Below the pieces are notes generated by a model. The model searched no databases. It saw only the letters and a list, made by a program, of their open reading frames with translations, and had not been told where the DNA came from. From Cinnamomum chago (lineage: Eukaryota; Streptophyta; Magnoliopsida; Laurales; Lauraceae): a stretch of 64,000 nt of DNA. Both the position numbers and the translations under genes were made by a program. Within the stretch, counting starts at the first letter, position 1. Each line of letters starts with the position of its first letter. Where the stretch lies: contig CP142456.1 in the NCBI GenBank assembly GCA_038049695.1, positions 77,027,422-77,091,421 on the forward strand. The letters are read 5' to 3'. Of this stretch, positions 49,383 through 60,503 are shown piece by piece.

Positions 49383-49947
49383 GTTGTAGTGTCCGCTCGG
49401 CACTATCATTGTTCTTCATGTGCTTAGGGCCCATTTGTTGAAGGCAATTGAATACATAGGAATGCTAATACTTATTTTTAAAATTGGAGAAAAATATGAA
49501 GATGAAAAGCTAAAATTCCAAAATTGACCATGCAAACAAACAAGCCTTTGTTGAAATCCAATTTGGAATTGACTGGTTGAAACAAACAGGTTCATATCTG
49601 AGTTTGACCTTTTATTCAAATCAAGAGCTCAAGTAATTAGGTAAATATGTAAATTGACAAGGAAAATATAAAAATAAATATATATATATATATATCATAT
49701 AATATCCAACACCCCCAACCATTCCGTTTCCCGAGAATATGGCCCATCTTCAAATTGGTGCGACCCATACAGGACAGAAGCAGCTAGAATCACCAGTCAC
49801 AATAATGCATTGGATATCTCTATTATTGTCCTTTGCATGTCCTCCAATCCTCACTGAGAGCGTGGCTAAAGACTTCACAGAGGCATTCATTTGGTTTCGT
49901 ACACCAGAAAGAGATGAGTTCCATAAAAAATGATCTTCAACAAGGCT

Positions 49948-51053
49948 ATGGAGGAGGAAGTGCATGCTCAAGCCCAAGTATCGAAACATATTTATGGGTT
50001 TGCCGAATCACATCACTCACACTCGAGAGTGCAATCGAGCTCGGGGTACCCAACATATATCACAAGCATGGCCAGGGGCGGAGCCAGAATTTCATCTTTT
50101 AGGGGTAGGGGGGGTAAAACTTAAATAAAATTTTATTTCATCAATTATTTTGCACCCAAAATGGGTGCACTAAGATCCCTTCTTTCCTCCTCTCTGTCTG
50201 CCACACCTGCATTAAGATCCCTTCTTTCCTCTCTCTTTTTTTCTCTCCCTCCTTCTTCACAGCACAACCCACTTGCACTCTCCTGCACATACTAACTGCA
50301 CCCACCTCCACTCCTTGTCTCCCTCCACCCGGAGCTTGAATAGGGGGGTGGGGGGTGGGGCCGGGCCAGGCCTCAATGTGGTTCCACCCCTGAGATAGCA
50401 GGCGACCTCACCCTACCTTTATTCAAACAGGGGGGGTGGGGGCAGGCCTCAATGTGGTTCCGCCCCTGAGATAGCAGGCGACCTCACCCTACCTTGTCCA
50501 AACACGGACCTCTTGCGTCGCATAATGCGGTACTTGGTCCACATGAAGTTGTTCGCCAGTGTTGATGGGCCAGAGAACGGGTATGCATTGACACCAGCAT
50601 CAAAGCTCTTGGTGAGAGAGAAGAATATGGTGCCATTCGCCTTGTCGCAATTGCATGCCAATGAGATGGGGCCGTGGCACTATCTAATCGCAGGAATTGA
50701 AGGCAAGACGACGCCAGTTGGCATGCCACAATGGAGTACCCTTTTATGATCTGGTGGGGAAGGACCCAGGGCATAACAAGCTTAACAATGATGCAATGGC
50801 GAGCCACACAAGTTTTGTGGTCTCAGCCCTTGTGCAAGGGTGCACCAAAGAGGGTGTTTTTTATGGGCTGCGTACTTTGGTGGATGTTGGGGGCAACACT
50901 GGTGTGGCATCTAAGGCCATTCCCCATGTCAAATGCACGTACAGTTTTGGACTTTGCTCATCTGGTAGAGAGTGTGCCCAAAGAACCCAAAGTGGATTTT
51001 GTGGCCGGCAATGCCTTCGACTATGTGCCGAAAGCTGACGCAGTTCTAATGAA
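49948..51053 (+). pseudogene. COMT-type O-methyltransferase pseudogene (first exon only)
   Basis: It starts MEEEVHAQAQVSKHIYGFAES, then after a shift continues LESAIELGVPNIYHKHG. A MITE interrupts. The reading resumes EIAGDLTLPCPNTDLLRRIM and RYLVHMKLFAS, then YALTPASKLLVREKN, DLVGKDPGHNKLNNDAM, and LRTLVDVGGNTGVASK (the SAM-binding glycine motif). Another shift is followed by VLDFAHLVESVPKEPKVDF and ADAVLMK. These match plant small-molecule O-methyltransferases (caffeate/resveratrol type). The family's usual intron follows VLMK; here the next bases are GCAATT, and the catalytic-histidine exon is absent. A Tat retrotransposon begins about 170 bp further on, so the insertion may have landed in that intron. 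Clearly non-functional as it stands. Confidence 0.85.
50073..50468. mobile_element. MITE inserted in the O-methyltransferase pseudogene
   Basis: The left end CAGGGGCGGAGCCAG (50073) is inverted at the right as GGTTCCGCCCCTG (ending 50468). A second right end, GGTTCCACCCCTG, stops at 50392 because a ~76-bp segment spanning the element end and adjoining gene sequence is tandemly duplicated. The interior is C/T- and G-rich and non-coding. The CAGGGGCGGA terminus suggests the hAT group; a target duplication could not be confirmed. Confidence 0.65.
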
Positions 51054-51225
51054 GGCAATTCCTCGCCCCCTTTTTACTGCTTACATAACAAGCACATGCA
51101 CACTAAAATGTACCTCAATTTGAAGTTCGATCTGATATCCGTCCAGTGATAGGACTAGATATGCATTAGCGTGATTTTACTTGCCCATTTTACTAAGTTG
51201 ATCAATGCATGTTATCTTGTATACA

Positions 51226-52100
51226 TGTTGTAAGTGCAAAAAAATATACTCACAAGATTAGGATGCCTCCAGGGACTTACTCAAAGAACCGGAGGAGGAG
51301 CTGCGTGTCTGGCAGGTGTCTGGTGAACCTGAGAAGGAAAAAGAGAGCGGTCAAAGGACCCTGGCTGGGGCAGCACAGGGCTCTCCGATGCTTAAGTTAG
51401 CAGTGATCGGAGAAGAAGAGAAGAAGAAAGAGGAGTGTCGTTGCATGTAAGAGAATGCATCCCTCATTTTTGGATCGTCCCATGCTATATATGAGAAATT
51501 GTTTTGGTGTATGTGCCAGCGGGTCTCATGATGTGATTAGGTCTCATCAGCCCACATAGTCATTAATGAGGGTCCATCACAACCCTCATTTCATTTAATG
51601 AGGGTCCGATCAGCCCACATAGCATTAAATGTCGGATATGTTGGGCCTGATCCTGTCTTGGCTTATTGGCGGCTGGGGTCCCATCGGATCCTTCCTTGGA
51701 CCCTGCCCAGATACGGCCGCAGCCATTGGACATGATTGTCAAAAGCGTGTTGAGAATGGACGGTCCGGATGGTGTCCGTCCCATCGCGGCGCCCTCATCT
51801 TTCCACGTGTCCGTATACTGCCCGTGGCAGAACAGGCCCATTTCGGGCGACAGTCTTCACTTCGGCAGCAACAGAGGTGGCATCAACTTCGGCAGAAGTG
51901 GTGCAGGGAGATTTGGTCTCGGCCAACATTCAGGACTAGTGCCGAGGTGCATGCATCCGAAGTGAGTGCCTCTATCGCCTACGAACTGGCCCACACAATT
52001 GCCCCCGAGTTTTCAACTCGTCAGGATCTCAGGATCATTGGGAGTGGAAACTCGTTTTCGGAAGCGACTTGAGATTATCGGGGGGGGGGGGGGGGGAGAC
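51226..52100 (-). repeat. Probable 3' LTR of the Tat element
   Basis: On the minus strand a TATA-like TCATATATAGC lies at about 51494-51484. Downstream come a C/T-rich leader and TAAGCATCGGAGAGCCC (about 51395), a word common in Tat-type LTRs. A possible LTR end CTTACAACA is at 51226. The upstream limit is uncertain: a 17-base G run (52081-52097, plus) and the promoter of the opposite-strand ORF follow, and no purine tract could be assigned with confidence. Confidence 0.45.
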
Positions 52101-52276
52101 TCTAACGTCACATCTGACACGTGGAGCCCGCTCGGCTTCTCTTCGCGTGCAGAGGATAATTACGAGCATTAACTGCCAAATCCTAATAATGGTGGGAGGC
52201 GGATCGTTCGCGCCACGCGTCACTGCCGGATTCAACGCTTCGGTACTTGGAAACGACGCCATGATTTGGCGCCCCT

Positions 52277-52286
52277 CTATAAATAC
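52277..52286 (+). promoter_or_regulatory. TATA box for the opposite-strand ORF
   Basis: CTATAAATAC is followed by a pyrimidine-rich start region (CCTCTTCTCTTCTTCC) and about 225 bases of leader before the ATG at 52511. It is on the plus strand, opposite to the retrotransposon's own transcription. Confidence 0.6.
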
Positions 52287-52510
52287 AGGTCCTCTTCTCT
52301 TCTTCCTCTTTTCTACTCTCCGCTTTTGAACGAACCTCTCTGAGAACTGAGAACCAAGAACCAGAGCCAAGGGTCTAGAGTAAAGCTTTCGTCTCTTTCA
52401 GCAGAGTGCCTTTGTCCATCTTTGTTTTAGGTTCCTGAGCTAGTAAGTCTCACGTCTTCTTTCTCACATCTTCATTCGGTCTCTATCTGCTTCTCCCTTT
52501 CTTGGTGACC

Positions 52511-54642
52511 ATGGGGATTTTCAGTCACTGGGTTGACTCTCCCGCGTCCATAGAGGCTTTGAGGACCACCTACGAGATTCCGGACGATGTCCTTGTCCGG
52601 AAGGGTAATCCAGCAGACCATGTCCGACGATGCAGTGTCGGGGGCTGGATGCCCTTCCCACTCATTGCAGTGGTGGAGGGGGGCGTTAGGTTCCCGTTGC
52701 ACCCGTTGCTTCGGGCCTGCCTCTCCTCCTGGAACCTCACCCCCTGCCAATTGATGCCGAACGCCTTCAAGGTCATCATGGGCACTGTGGCGTTAAACCG
52801 GCACCTCCACATAGATTTAGACATCCGAGACATAGAGGATGTGTACGACCTCTGCAAGACAAAGGAGGACACCTATTACCTCCGCGTCAAGCCGAAGCGG
52901 AGGGCCTTCGTCAATGCACTGGAGGATTCGAACAAGTACGCAGGGGATGAGCTCATTTCCGTCTCGGGGAACTGGGAGTTCGGCCCCGAGGAGGAAGCAA
53001 GAGTTTACAGCATTCCCCGCTACCCCGGGGTTGCCCCAAGTACGGACTTCTCCATTCTTCTGATCTTCATGCAGTCCTTGTTTTCGCTTTCATATCCCTG
53101 AACTAATGTGTCCTAGGTCTTGCAGGTGCTCGGCAGAGAAAACCCGGACTTCACTGTTGGGTGAGGAATGACTCTTGGCACAACCGGGTTGCCAAGTGTA
53201 CTGACTTCGACAACCGGGCCGCGTGGGCGCTGCTCAAATACAAGCCCAGATACAGGGGCTATATCATTAGGAGGTCGGGAGACGAACCAGAGGTTGCCGG
53301 AGCCGAAACCGAGCTGCAAAGGAGGCGCCCAGAGAGAAGGGAAATCCCGACTGAAGCTGGGCCCTCTCGAACCGAGGCCGAAGCCGGACCCTCACTGACC
53401 GAGGCCGAGGCTGCCGCCAGAAACTCGGTTTCCTCTTCCGAGTCTGAGTCCGAAGATACTCCTCTTGCGAGACGCTCGCGACGTTCGCCGCCGAGGACAG
53501 AAGAGATGACTCGCAACATCACCTACCTCGACCTCGAGGCGCTGGCTTTTGGGGACGAATCCCCCGAGGCACCTGCTCCAGTGTCACCTGCTCCGGTGCT
53601 CCAAGTGCCCCAAACACCGCTGCCTAAGAGTGGTGCCGGGGTCCCCGAGGTGGCCCCCGACACCATGGCCCGGGCCGAGGAGGGTGGCAGCAGGGATCTT
53701 GATCAGGACCGCTCCCCCGCCTCTGAGGATGCTCCAGGGGGGAGCGTTCTGGGAAAGAGGCCAAGGGAGGAGGACTCGAGCTCGGGAGTCGCGCCACCTC
53801 CGGCTCCTTGGGAGCCGAGCTTTACCACCACCTCGGGCGAGCGGTTGACAGTCAACCACTGCGTTCGCGCGACCAACTCCCTCGTCCTGGAGGCGCTGGC
53901 CAAGGGGTGCGCTCTGCCAAAGGATATGGCGCTATACGCGGGGTACAGTGACCCGATGCTTCTCGCGTCGCTGCTGCGGACGAACATCCAAGTGAGCCTC
54001 TCCCTGAGTTCATCTCATCATTTTATCCGCATTCCACCCCGGCTAACTTAATTTGTTGCTTTTATACCGCAGGCCTTGCAAAAATTGATGGTGCTCATCG
54101 ACAGATATACCAAGCAGAGCCCGGTGGTCGCCATGCTGGAGGCGAAGAGACTGGAGTTGGAGGAAGCATTGGGCGCTGCCACCCAGAGGGCGGATCAACT
54201 CGAAACCCAAGGGGTCGAGCTCATTGCCGAGTTGGGGGGCGCCAGGGCGGAGACCGAGGCCGAGAAGAACAAGAACGCCGAGCTCGAGGCAGCTGTGGAG
54301 AAACTGAGAGGCGACCTCGTCACTGAGTCGAAGAAAGTGGCTGAAGCCGAGGCCAAGGCTCAAGCAGCCCAGGCCGAGGCTGATGTCGCCTTTGCCGATG
54401 CGGTGAAGCAGGCCACCACACACTACGAGACTCGGGTTCTGCAGGTCAGAGACAAGGCATGGGAGAAGGGGTGGCGTGTCGCCTTGAGGAAGGCCAAGAT
54501 CAACGAAGGCCACACATTTTTCGCAGAGCCTCCCCCATTTCCTGGCCCTACTGTCCCTAGGGCCAACATCGTCATCGAGCCATCGGTTCAGCCCGAGATC
54601 GGGGTCCCTGTCACCGCCCCTGTCTCAGATCCTCCTGCCTAG
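52511..54642 (+). CDS. Opposite-strand spliced ORF of the Tat element (transposase_28-type protein)
   Basis: Three exons: 52511-53039, 53126-53991 and 54073-54642. Introns of 86 and 81 bp are GT-AG and their phases (1 and 0) join the frames exactly, giving 654 aa. Exon 1 holds a globular part (VEGGVRFPLHPLLRACLSSW; PCQLMPNAFKVIMG; YYLRVKPKRRAFV) like the 'putative gypsy type transposon' domain (PF04195) of plants. Exon 2 starts ARQRKPGLHCWVRNDSWHN, then becomes acidic and rich in E, P and S with a GKRPREED nuclear-signal-like motif. Exon 3 is a long Ala/Glu coiled coil ending APVSDPPA. No stop or shift occurs although pol of the same element has decayed, which may mean selection or chance. 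The product's role is unknown; related ORFs are reported in Tat-lineage elements. A host gene captured by the element is the alternative. Confidence 0.8.
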
Positions 54643-54962
54643 TTATTTTTGTAAAGGTCTAGGCCCCCCTCTCTCTTCTTTTTTTTGTAAGGATTGCCTC
54701 TCGGCGAAAGACTCCATTGTACAAAGAGAAGGCCCTATTAATGAAATCAACTTTTGTTTCTCAATTTGTTTCGTGTCGGCTTCTTTTTCGAATCTGTCTG
54801 CCTGTGATTCAATGCTATCTTTCTGTACTTTTTGCTCCGAGTGTGCGAGTTCGGTAGAGGTAGGCCGACTAGATTTGGGCATGCCACCGGCACTAATTCC
54901 TTGCTGAGCTCACTCATCTCGGCAGCATAGCCGTTATGCCCAAGCGGGAATTATGCCATTTC
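54643..54962 (+). other. 3' flank of the opposite-strand ORF
   Basis: After the TAG stop comes a T-rich stretch and, about 95 bases on, ATTAATGAAATCAAC, resembling a plant polyadenylation region with an AATGAA signal (54739-54744). A GC-rich spacer leads to the minisatellite. No further ORF is supported. Confidence 0.4.
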
Positions 54963-55640
54963 GGCTTCACGTCTAGGGGGCTGGGTGCCAACCTTAGACG
55001 ATTTTATCATTGGCCGTTTCGGCTTCACGTCTAGGTGGCTGGGTGCCAACCTTAGACGATTTCATCATTGGCCGTTTCGGCTTCACGTCTAGGTGGCTGG
55101 GTGCCAACCTTAGACGATTTCATCATTGGCCGTTTCGGCTTCACGTCTAGGTGGCTGGGTGCCAACCTTGGACGATTTCATCATTGGCCGTTTCGGCTTC
55201 ACGTCTAGGTGGCTGGGTGCCAACCTTAGACGATTTCATCATTGACCGTTTCGGCTTCACGTCTAGGTGGCTGGGTGCCAACCTTAGACGATTGGCCGTT
55301 TCGGCTTCACGTCTAGGTGGCTGGGTGCCAACCTTAGACGATTTCATCATCGGCCGTTTCGGCTTCACGTCTGGGTGGCTGGGTGCCAACTTTAGACGAT
55401 TTCATCATTGGCCGTTTCGGCTTCACGTTTAGGTGGCTGGGTGCCAACCTTAGACGATTGGCCGTTTCGGCTTCACGTCTCGGTGGCTGGGTGCCAACCT
55501 TAGACAATTTCATCATCGGCCGTTTCGGCTTCACGTCTAGGTGGCTGGGTGCCAACCTTAGACGATTTCATCATTGGCCGTTTCGGCTTCACGTCTAGGT
55601 GGCTGGGTGCCAACCTTAGACGATTTCATCATTGTCCCAT
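54963..55640. repeat. 58-bp minisatellite, about 12 copies
   Basis: The unit contains CGGCTTCACGTCTAGGTGGC and TGGGTGCCAACCTTAGACGA, with a TTTCATCATTGGCCGTTT spacer. Copies begin (GGCTTCACG) at about 54963, 55021, 55079, 55137, 55195, 55253, 55303, 55361, 55419, 55469, 55527 and 55585. Two units are shortened by loss of the TTTCATCATT part. Since 58 is not a multiple of three, the apparent ORFs in it are shadows. It lies between the 3' end of pol and the end of the opposite-strand ORF. Confidence 0.95.
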
Positions 55641-55739
55641 TGCGGGAATTGTTGCTAGACTGCCAACGACCACCAAATTGCCTCGAATCGAAGACGAATG
55701 TAGTTCTATTAATCTCGAAAGTAATGTACAAGTACAAAT

Positions 55740-56284
55740 TTAAAAATAGAATTTCTTGAGGTGTGATGCATTCCATGGTCTCGGTAATTGTTTTCCTGCC
55801 GTATCTTCAAGTCGATAAGCTGACTGCCCAGCAATAGAAGTCATTTTGAACGGTCCGTGCCAATTCGGCGCCAGCTTACCCTGATTCGGGTCTCTGTCCC
55901 CCGGGAGTGTCTTCTTAAGAACCAGCTCTCCCACTGAGAATTTCCTCTCTCTAACCCTCTGATTGTAGCCTTTGGCCAGTTGCCGCTGATAGGCTGTAAG
56001 CCGAACTGCTGCTGCTTCTCTTCGCTCATCGGCCAGGTCCAGTTCCACAGCCAGATGGATCTCATTTCGGCCCTGGTCGAAGAGTTCGGACCTTAGGGTA
56101 GGGAGGCCAATTTCAAAGGGAATGACGGCCTCCATTCCGTAAGCTAGGGAGAAGGGTGTCGCCGAAGTGGACCTCCTAGGGGTAGTTCGGTAGGCCCATA
56201 GGACACTCGGGAGCTCTTCTACCCATCTTCCTTTGGCTCTGTCCAGCCGTTTCTTTAGCCCGTCTAGCACTACTTTATTGGAAA
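55740..56284 (-). pseudogene. Tat pol, C-terminal part of integrase (after the insertion)
   Basis: This continues the integrase frame after the nested element: ISNKVVLDGLKKRLDRAKGR, WVEELPSVLWAYRTTPRRST, TPFSLAYGMEAVIPFEIGLP, then the basic C-terminal domain with FSVGELVLKK and KLAPNWHGPFKM, ending ASHLKKFYF. This part has no stop or frameshift. It ends about 100 bases from the minisatellite. Confidence 0.9.
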
Positions 56285-56289
56285 TTTCC

Positions 56290-59200
56290 TGTGAGGCCCC
56301 ACCCTTAGTGGGCCCTCTAATTGCTATTTTATAGACTAATCTATGCTAATTTATACTAATTATTGGTTAATTGTTGCTAATCTTTGCTAATTATGGCTAA
56401 TTACTATTCAATTGGGCTAATTAGGGGTTGATTAGAGAAATTAGTTAGATTCTCCTAGCTTCTAGTAGATTACCTTAGTTGAGTTAGAATTTTTAATTAG
56501 TTGGGTGTTGTGTTAATCCTAGGCTTTTAGTGCTAGTTAGGCCCTTAGTTAAGTCTAATTAATTAATTAGGGTGGGTTTAGTGCTAATGGTGCCCCTCTC
56601 TAGAACCTTCCAGCCAAAAGACCAAATCTGCCCTAACCCTAACCCTAATCCCATGGAACCCTAAAGGGTATTATGGTCATTAATCACCCTCCACTAAGCT
56701 ATAAATCATCTCCTATCCAAAGAACCCTAAAAACACTATTCATTGCAAAAGCCAGCCCCCTTCCCAAGAGCAATTGCCTCTCTTCTCCTCTCCTCCTTCC
56801 TCTCTCAATTCTTCCCTTCGTATGAACTGAGATTGCAACAGTCACTGTGTGCTGGGAGGCTATTTCAGAGAGCTACAGCAGCTGCTCCATCTTCCTCTTC
56901 CTTTCTCATTTCATTTGTCTAGCTGCTGTGTGATTCTATGCTGGGACACCTCCTCTGTAACTGCTGCTGTATCATCTTCTCCTTCTCTGTTTGAGCTGGG
57001 ATTTTCCCTAGGATCTGCTACTGCTGTTTCTTCATCTTCTTCTTCTCCATTTCAGCTGGATTTTTCTCTCTGCAGACCTTTCCTCAATTTTTCAAAGGCA
57101 AGTACCCTGTATAGATTTCATAGAATGCATGCTTCCCTTTTTGTTTTCCTGTCATTTCAAATCGTTTGATATTGTATTACTATTAGTTCTACCCAGTTGA
57201 GCTGTTTCTGTGGAATGAATGGCCTTGATGGATGGTTTTGCACATTTGGATGATTAATGGCCTAGGAGATGTGGATTTGTTAATTTGAAGTATTTTAATG
57301 CTTGAGATTGATTCTGTGTTGGTTGGAAATGAATTAGAGAGGATTGGATGGATAAATGGATTAGGAAGAAGAAATCCAGAGACTGGTTTTCTGTTTCCGG
57401 TTCCAGGATATGGAACGGTGAGAACTCGTTTTGTTGCGTTGAGACCGGGACCCAGGTGGGCCACCTGATGGCTGATCTGAACCGTGGATCGGGTAGAGGA
57501 CCCACGGGCGACCCTAGAGGGGCGGGTCCCACAGTGTGTGGACGTCCCCATGTCCTTAATCCATTAGCTGATCAGAGGAGAAATCGTCTGTAGAAGAGAA
57601 ACCCAGTTTTTGCCTTGTATGGTTGCGGGACCCACGGACTGATCTGATCACAGATCTAGTCCGACCATCAGGCCTGATTTGGTGGGGCGACCATGGGGGT
57701 GAAGCCTGATCCGGATTTTTATCAGAGGTAGGGCCCTAGTCCATGCATTGGATACTAACCTGTTAAACCCAAAACCGTGGATCACTCTTTCCGTTTTTGG
57801 AATTTGTGGGGCCCAGGTGGGCCATTGATTGCAGATCAGACCCGGTCATGTTGTGGAGGGTCCTTGGGCGACACTAGTGGAGCAGCCTGATTTGAGTTTG
57901 ATCCAGTGGGGCCCACCATCCAAGCCTTCCCGTTGATGCTGTCGTTCCAGCCCATCCCAGAAGAGGTTCTGTTTGTGGAAGTTTTCCACAGAACCTGATG
58001 AGACGGAAGGTAAGAGAGAAAGGAAGGGTGATGACACGTGTAAAGGTGATGGGTGAGATAAAAGTGGGGATAAGTGATAAAGAGGTAAGGTAGTTTGAGG
58101 GTGTATGGGAATTAGAGAGAAAAGAAGACTATGGGAAAGTATGGTCCGCTGAGGTTGTGGGGCCTAGGTGGGTCCCCGGTTTCAGATCAGGTCCGGACAT
58201 GGGACCAGGGGGTGCTTAGTGACCTTGATAGTGAGGACCGATCTAGGACAGGGCCCCGTGGGGCCCACTATTTCCATAACCCATTAGCTTTATTAATTAA
58301 ATAAGACATTTAGTTTCTAATGTACTATGGGACCCATTAGTTTTAGAAAATTAGGAGAGTAGGACCCTTAGCGTTATGGAACCCTATTCGAATAAATTAA
58401 CTTGTTACCCTTAAATTAATATTTCCAGACCCTTTAGTCTTTAAATTAATTTAAATTAATTTGGACCCTTTAGTTTTACACTTTTAGAAATTCATTAGAT
58501 TTTATAATCTGATTTAAGCCCTAAGTATTTTGCGAACCCAATTCGAATAGTTGGTGTATGACTCGGATTATTCTGTCAGACCCAGACCTCAGTGCAAAAG
58601 TTGAGATTTGGCCTGGGATCTGTTGACTCAGGTACACCTGTGTACCAGATCGACCGGCTGGCCACCTGGTCGATCGGGTACACTGGAAATTCCAGAATCC
58701 AAACCAAGTCCCAACTTTGATTCCAGTGGAGCAGATCGACCCGACCCTTGCCAGGTCGACCTGCCACACTGTGAACTCGGGGATGTGAGTTTAGCACTTA
58801 TTTTATGATTGATCGATTGTGGGGCCCATTAACCATCCAAATGAACTTCCATCAATGTGCCAAGCACGAGTCAATGGTGCGGCTCAACCTTGACTCGTGG
58901 GGACCACCGATTAGGATTTTGGTTATTAATCTAAGATGATTTGACCTCTAAAAGTCGTCAATGGTGCCCGTACTTTTCCTAAGCACCAAACACAGTATTA
59001 TAGGGCATCAATGACTTCGTTTAGAGATCAAATTACCGGAGATGGACCTGAACCTAACGTGGCCCATTACCTAGGATTGGACCGTTGTATTTTCCTGTTG
59101 ATTCCTTCATTAAAGTTTATACTCCACTTTTATTATATTCTGTCATTCTTAGATCTTTAGAATAGCTGTTTACTATTAATTAAACATAATTGGAAGACCT

Positions 59201-60503
59201 GAACCTAGGGTATCTAGAGGTGATCCGATAGTGCGATTTTGGAGAACAATTGACCCGTGTCTGTGTCTAGGCGGGCCCTTATTGGGCCTAAGTATGGAGA
59301 TGTGAACCCTTTAGCTTGAAGAGGTCGTTTTATTGGACTGTTAAGTTATATGGATTGTAATGGAACTGTTATCAGTAATAGATGGATTAGTTGCCTCGTT
59401 TGGACAGTTTTAGACCAGGCCACGTACTGATGGGCCTTGGTATGGATCCAACGAGTGGGCCTGGACCTTGAATGAGATCCAGAGACTGTATTGAGATGTG
59501 TAGACCTCTTAGAGACTTGGATAGGACCTTGTTCACGCAAGGCAAAGCCTAGACAGACACAGACCCTTAGAGTTATTCTCGAGTCGGCATGAGCATTCAC
59601 ACGGTTGATTTAAGCTCAGCCTGTGGACTGATCATCCCCGGTAGGAGCTAGATGAGTGTTGTAGAGCTATCATGATGAGCTATGTGGTTAAGACGAACGG
59701 TGTGATACCGTGCCGGTCTGGAGTGTTGAGATGATGAGTTGATGAGATGATTTGCGGGATTAGTAATTCCCAGCACTGGTGAGATTTCCCCGCCGCAACT
59801 GTGTTCAGTATGGGAGGGCCGCGGCATAATATCCCGCGGTATTCCAGCTTGTGTGAATGTGCCATTTCGTTGTAGTAGTTTAGATGTTCATCTTTATACT
59901 GATTCCATATGCTTAATAATGCACAACTGCCTAGTTCTCTACCTTGCTATTCATTTAATTATTTTACCTGTCTCTGTTCATTTGACACATGCGTTCTATG
60001 TTAGTAGTATACTGTAACTTGCCAGATCTTTTAGATCTGACCCACTCATTGGTGCTTAGGCCTTGATCCCGAGATCCCAGACGATGCATTAGCCCTAGTG
60101 GAGGCACTTGTTGCAGGAGAGTACGCATGGGGCCCGGTCGACACGGACGTCGAGCCGGAGGGCGAGGAGTATTTACCAGGGTTTTGAGGGACTCTATTTG
60201 TTTTGGGTTTGAGTGAAATTTTGTAGTGAGTTGGGTAGATTCAAATATGTATAAACTTGAGTAACACTGAATCTTTTAATTAGACTATTGTTCGGCTCAC
60301 ACTTAATATATATCGATACCTATTGCTTCCGCTTATTTCTTATGCTTCCGCAATTTAAATGTTATTATCATATGGTTCAAAAAGTTTTAAATTGGACCTC
60401 ACTGTGGCCTACGATCTTGGAAGTTCTCGGATTTTTCGGGAAGTAGCGCGTCAATTTCGGGTATTCGAACGAGTATATCGGTATCCGGAATTGGGGCGTT
60501 ACA
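56290..60503 (+). mobile_element. 4.2 kb TG...CA element nested in the integrase gene, probably a giant solo LTR, TSD TTTCC
   Basis: It starts TGTGAGGCCCC and ends GGGGCGTTACA, an imperfect inverted terminus with LTR-type TG and CA. Perfect 5-bp duplications TTTCC flank it (56285-56289 and 60504-60508), and removing it restores the integrase reading frame. I find no second terminal repeat inside, no primer binding site, and no gag or pol coding. A TATA box (CTATAAAT, ~56699-56706) with a transcription-start-like region follows, as expected inside an LTR. Long LTRs of this sort occur in Tekay/Del-type chromoviruses. The orientation is taken from the TATA box. A non-autonomous element of another class is less likely. 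Confidence 0.8.

Larger units (their letters stand above)
44373..49947. other. Intergenic region, repeat-rich
   Basis: It contains the transaldolase promoter (to ~45000), a short duplicated block (TTAACTAAGAAATTAATATGG at 44982 and 45042), an L1 3' end (46300-46510), a coding-like stretch (47205-47460, minus), degenerate G-rich repeat relics (about 45890-46070 and 48480-48770), a hAT-like MITE (49018-49382) and a (TA)n run (49679-49696). No complete host gene is seen. Confidence 0.5.

Noticed and set aside
49948-51053. A working O-methyltransferase gene
   Set aside because: Two frameshifts, a MITE insertion and a missing catalytic exon.
55147-55776. Several open frames on both strands of the 58-bp array
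   Set aside because: They are by-products of a repeat whose length is not a multiple of three; their translations are periodic and nonsensical.
56630-56655. Telomere-like CCCTAACCCTAACCC run
   Set aside because: Only two to three units and CCCTAA rather than the plant CCCTAAA; it is inside the LTR and most likely chance.
56290-60503. A DNA transposon with terminal inverted repeats
   Set aside because: The inverted termini are short and imperfect; TG...CA ends, a 5-bp duplication and an internal TATA box fit an LTR better.
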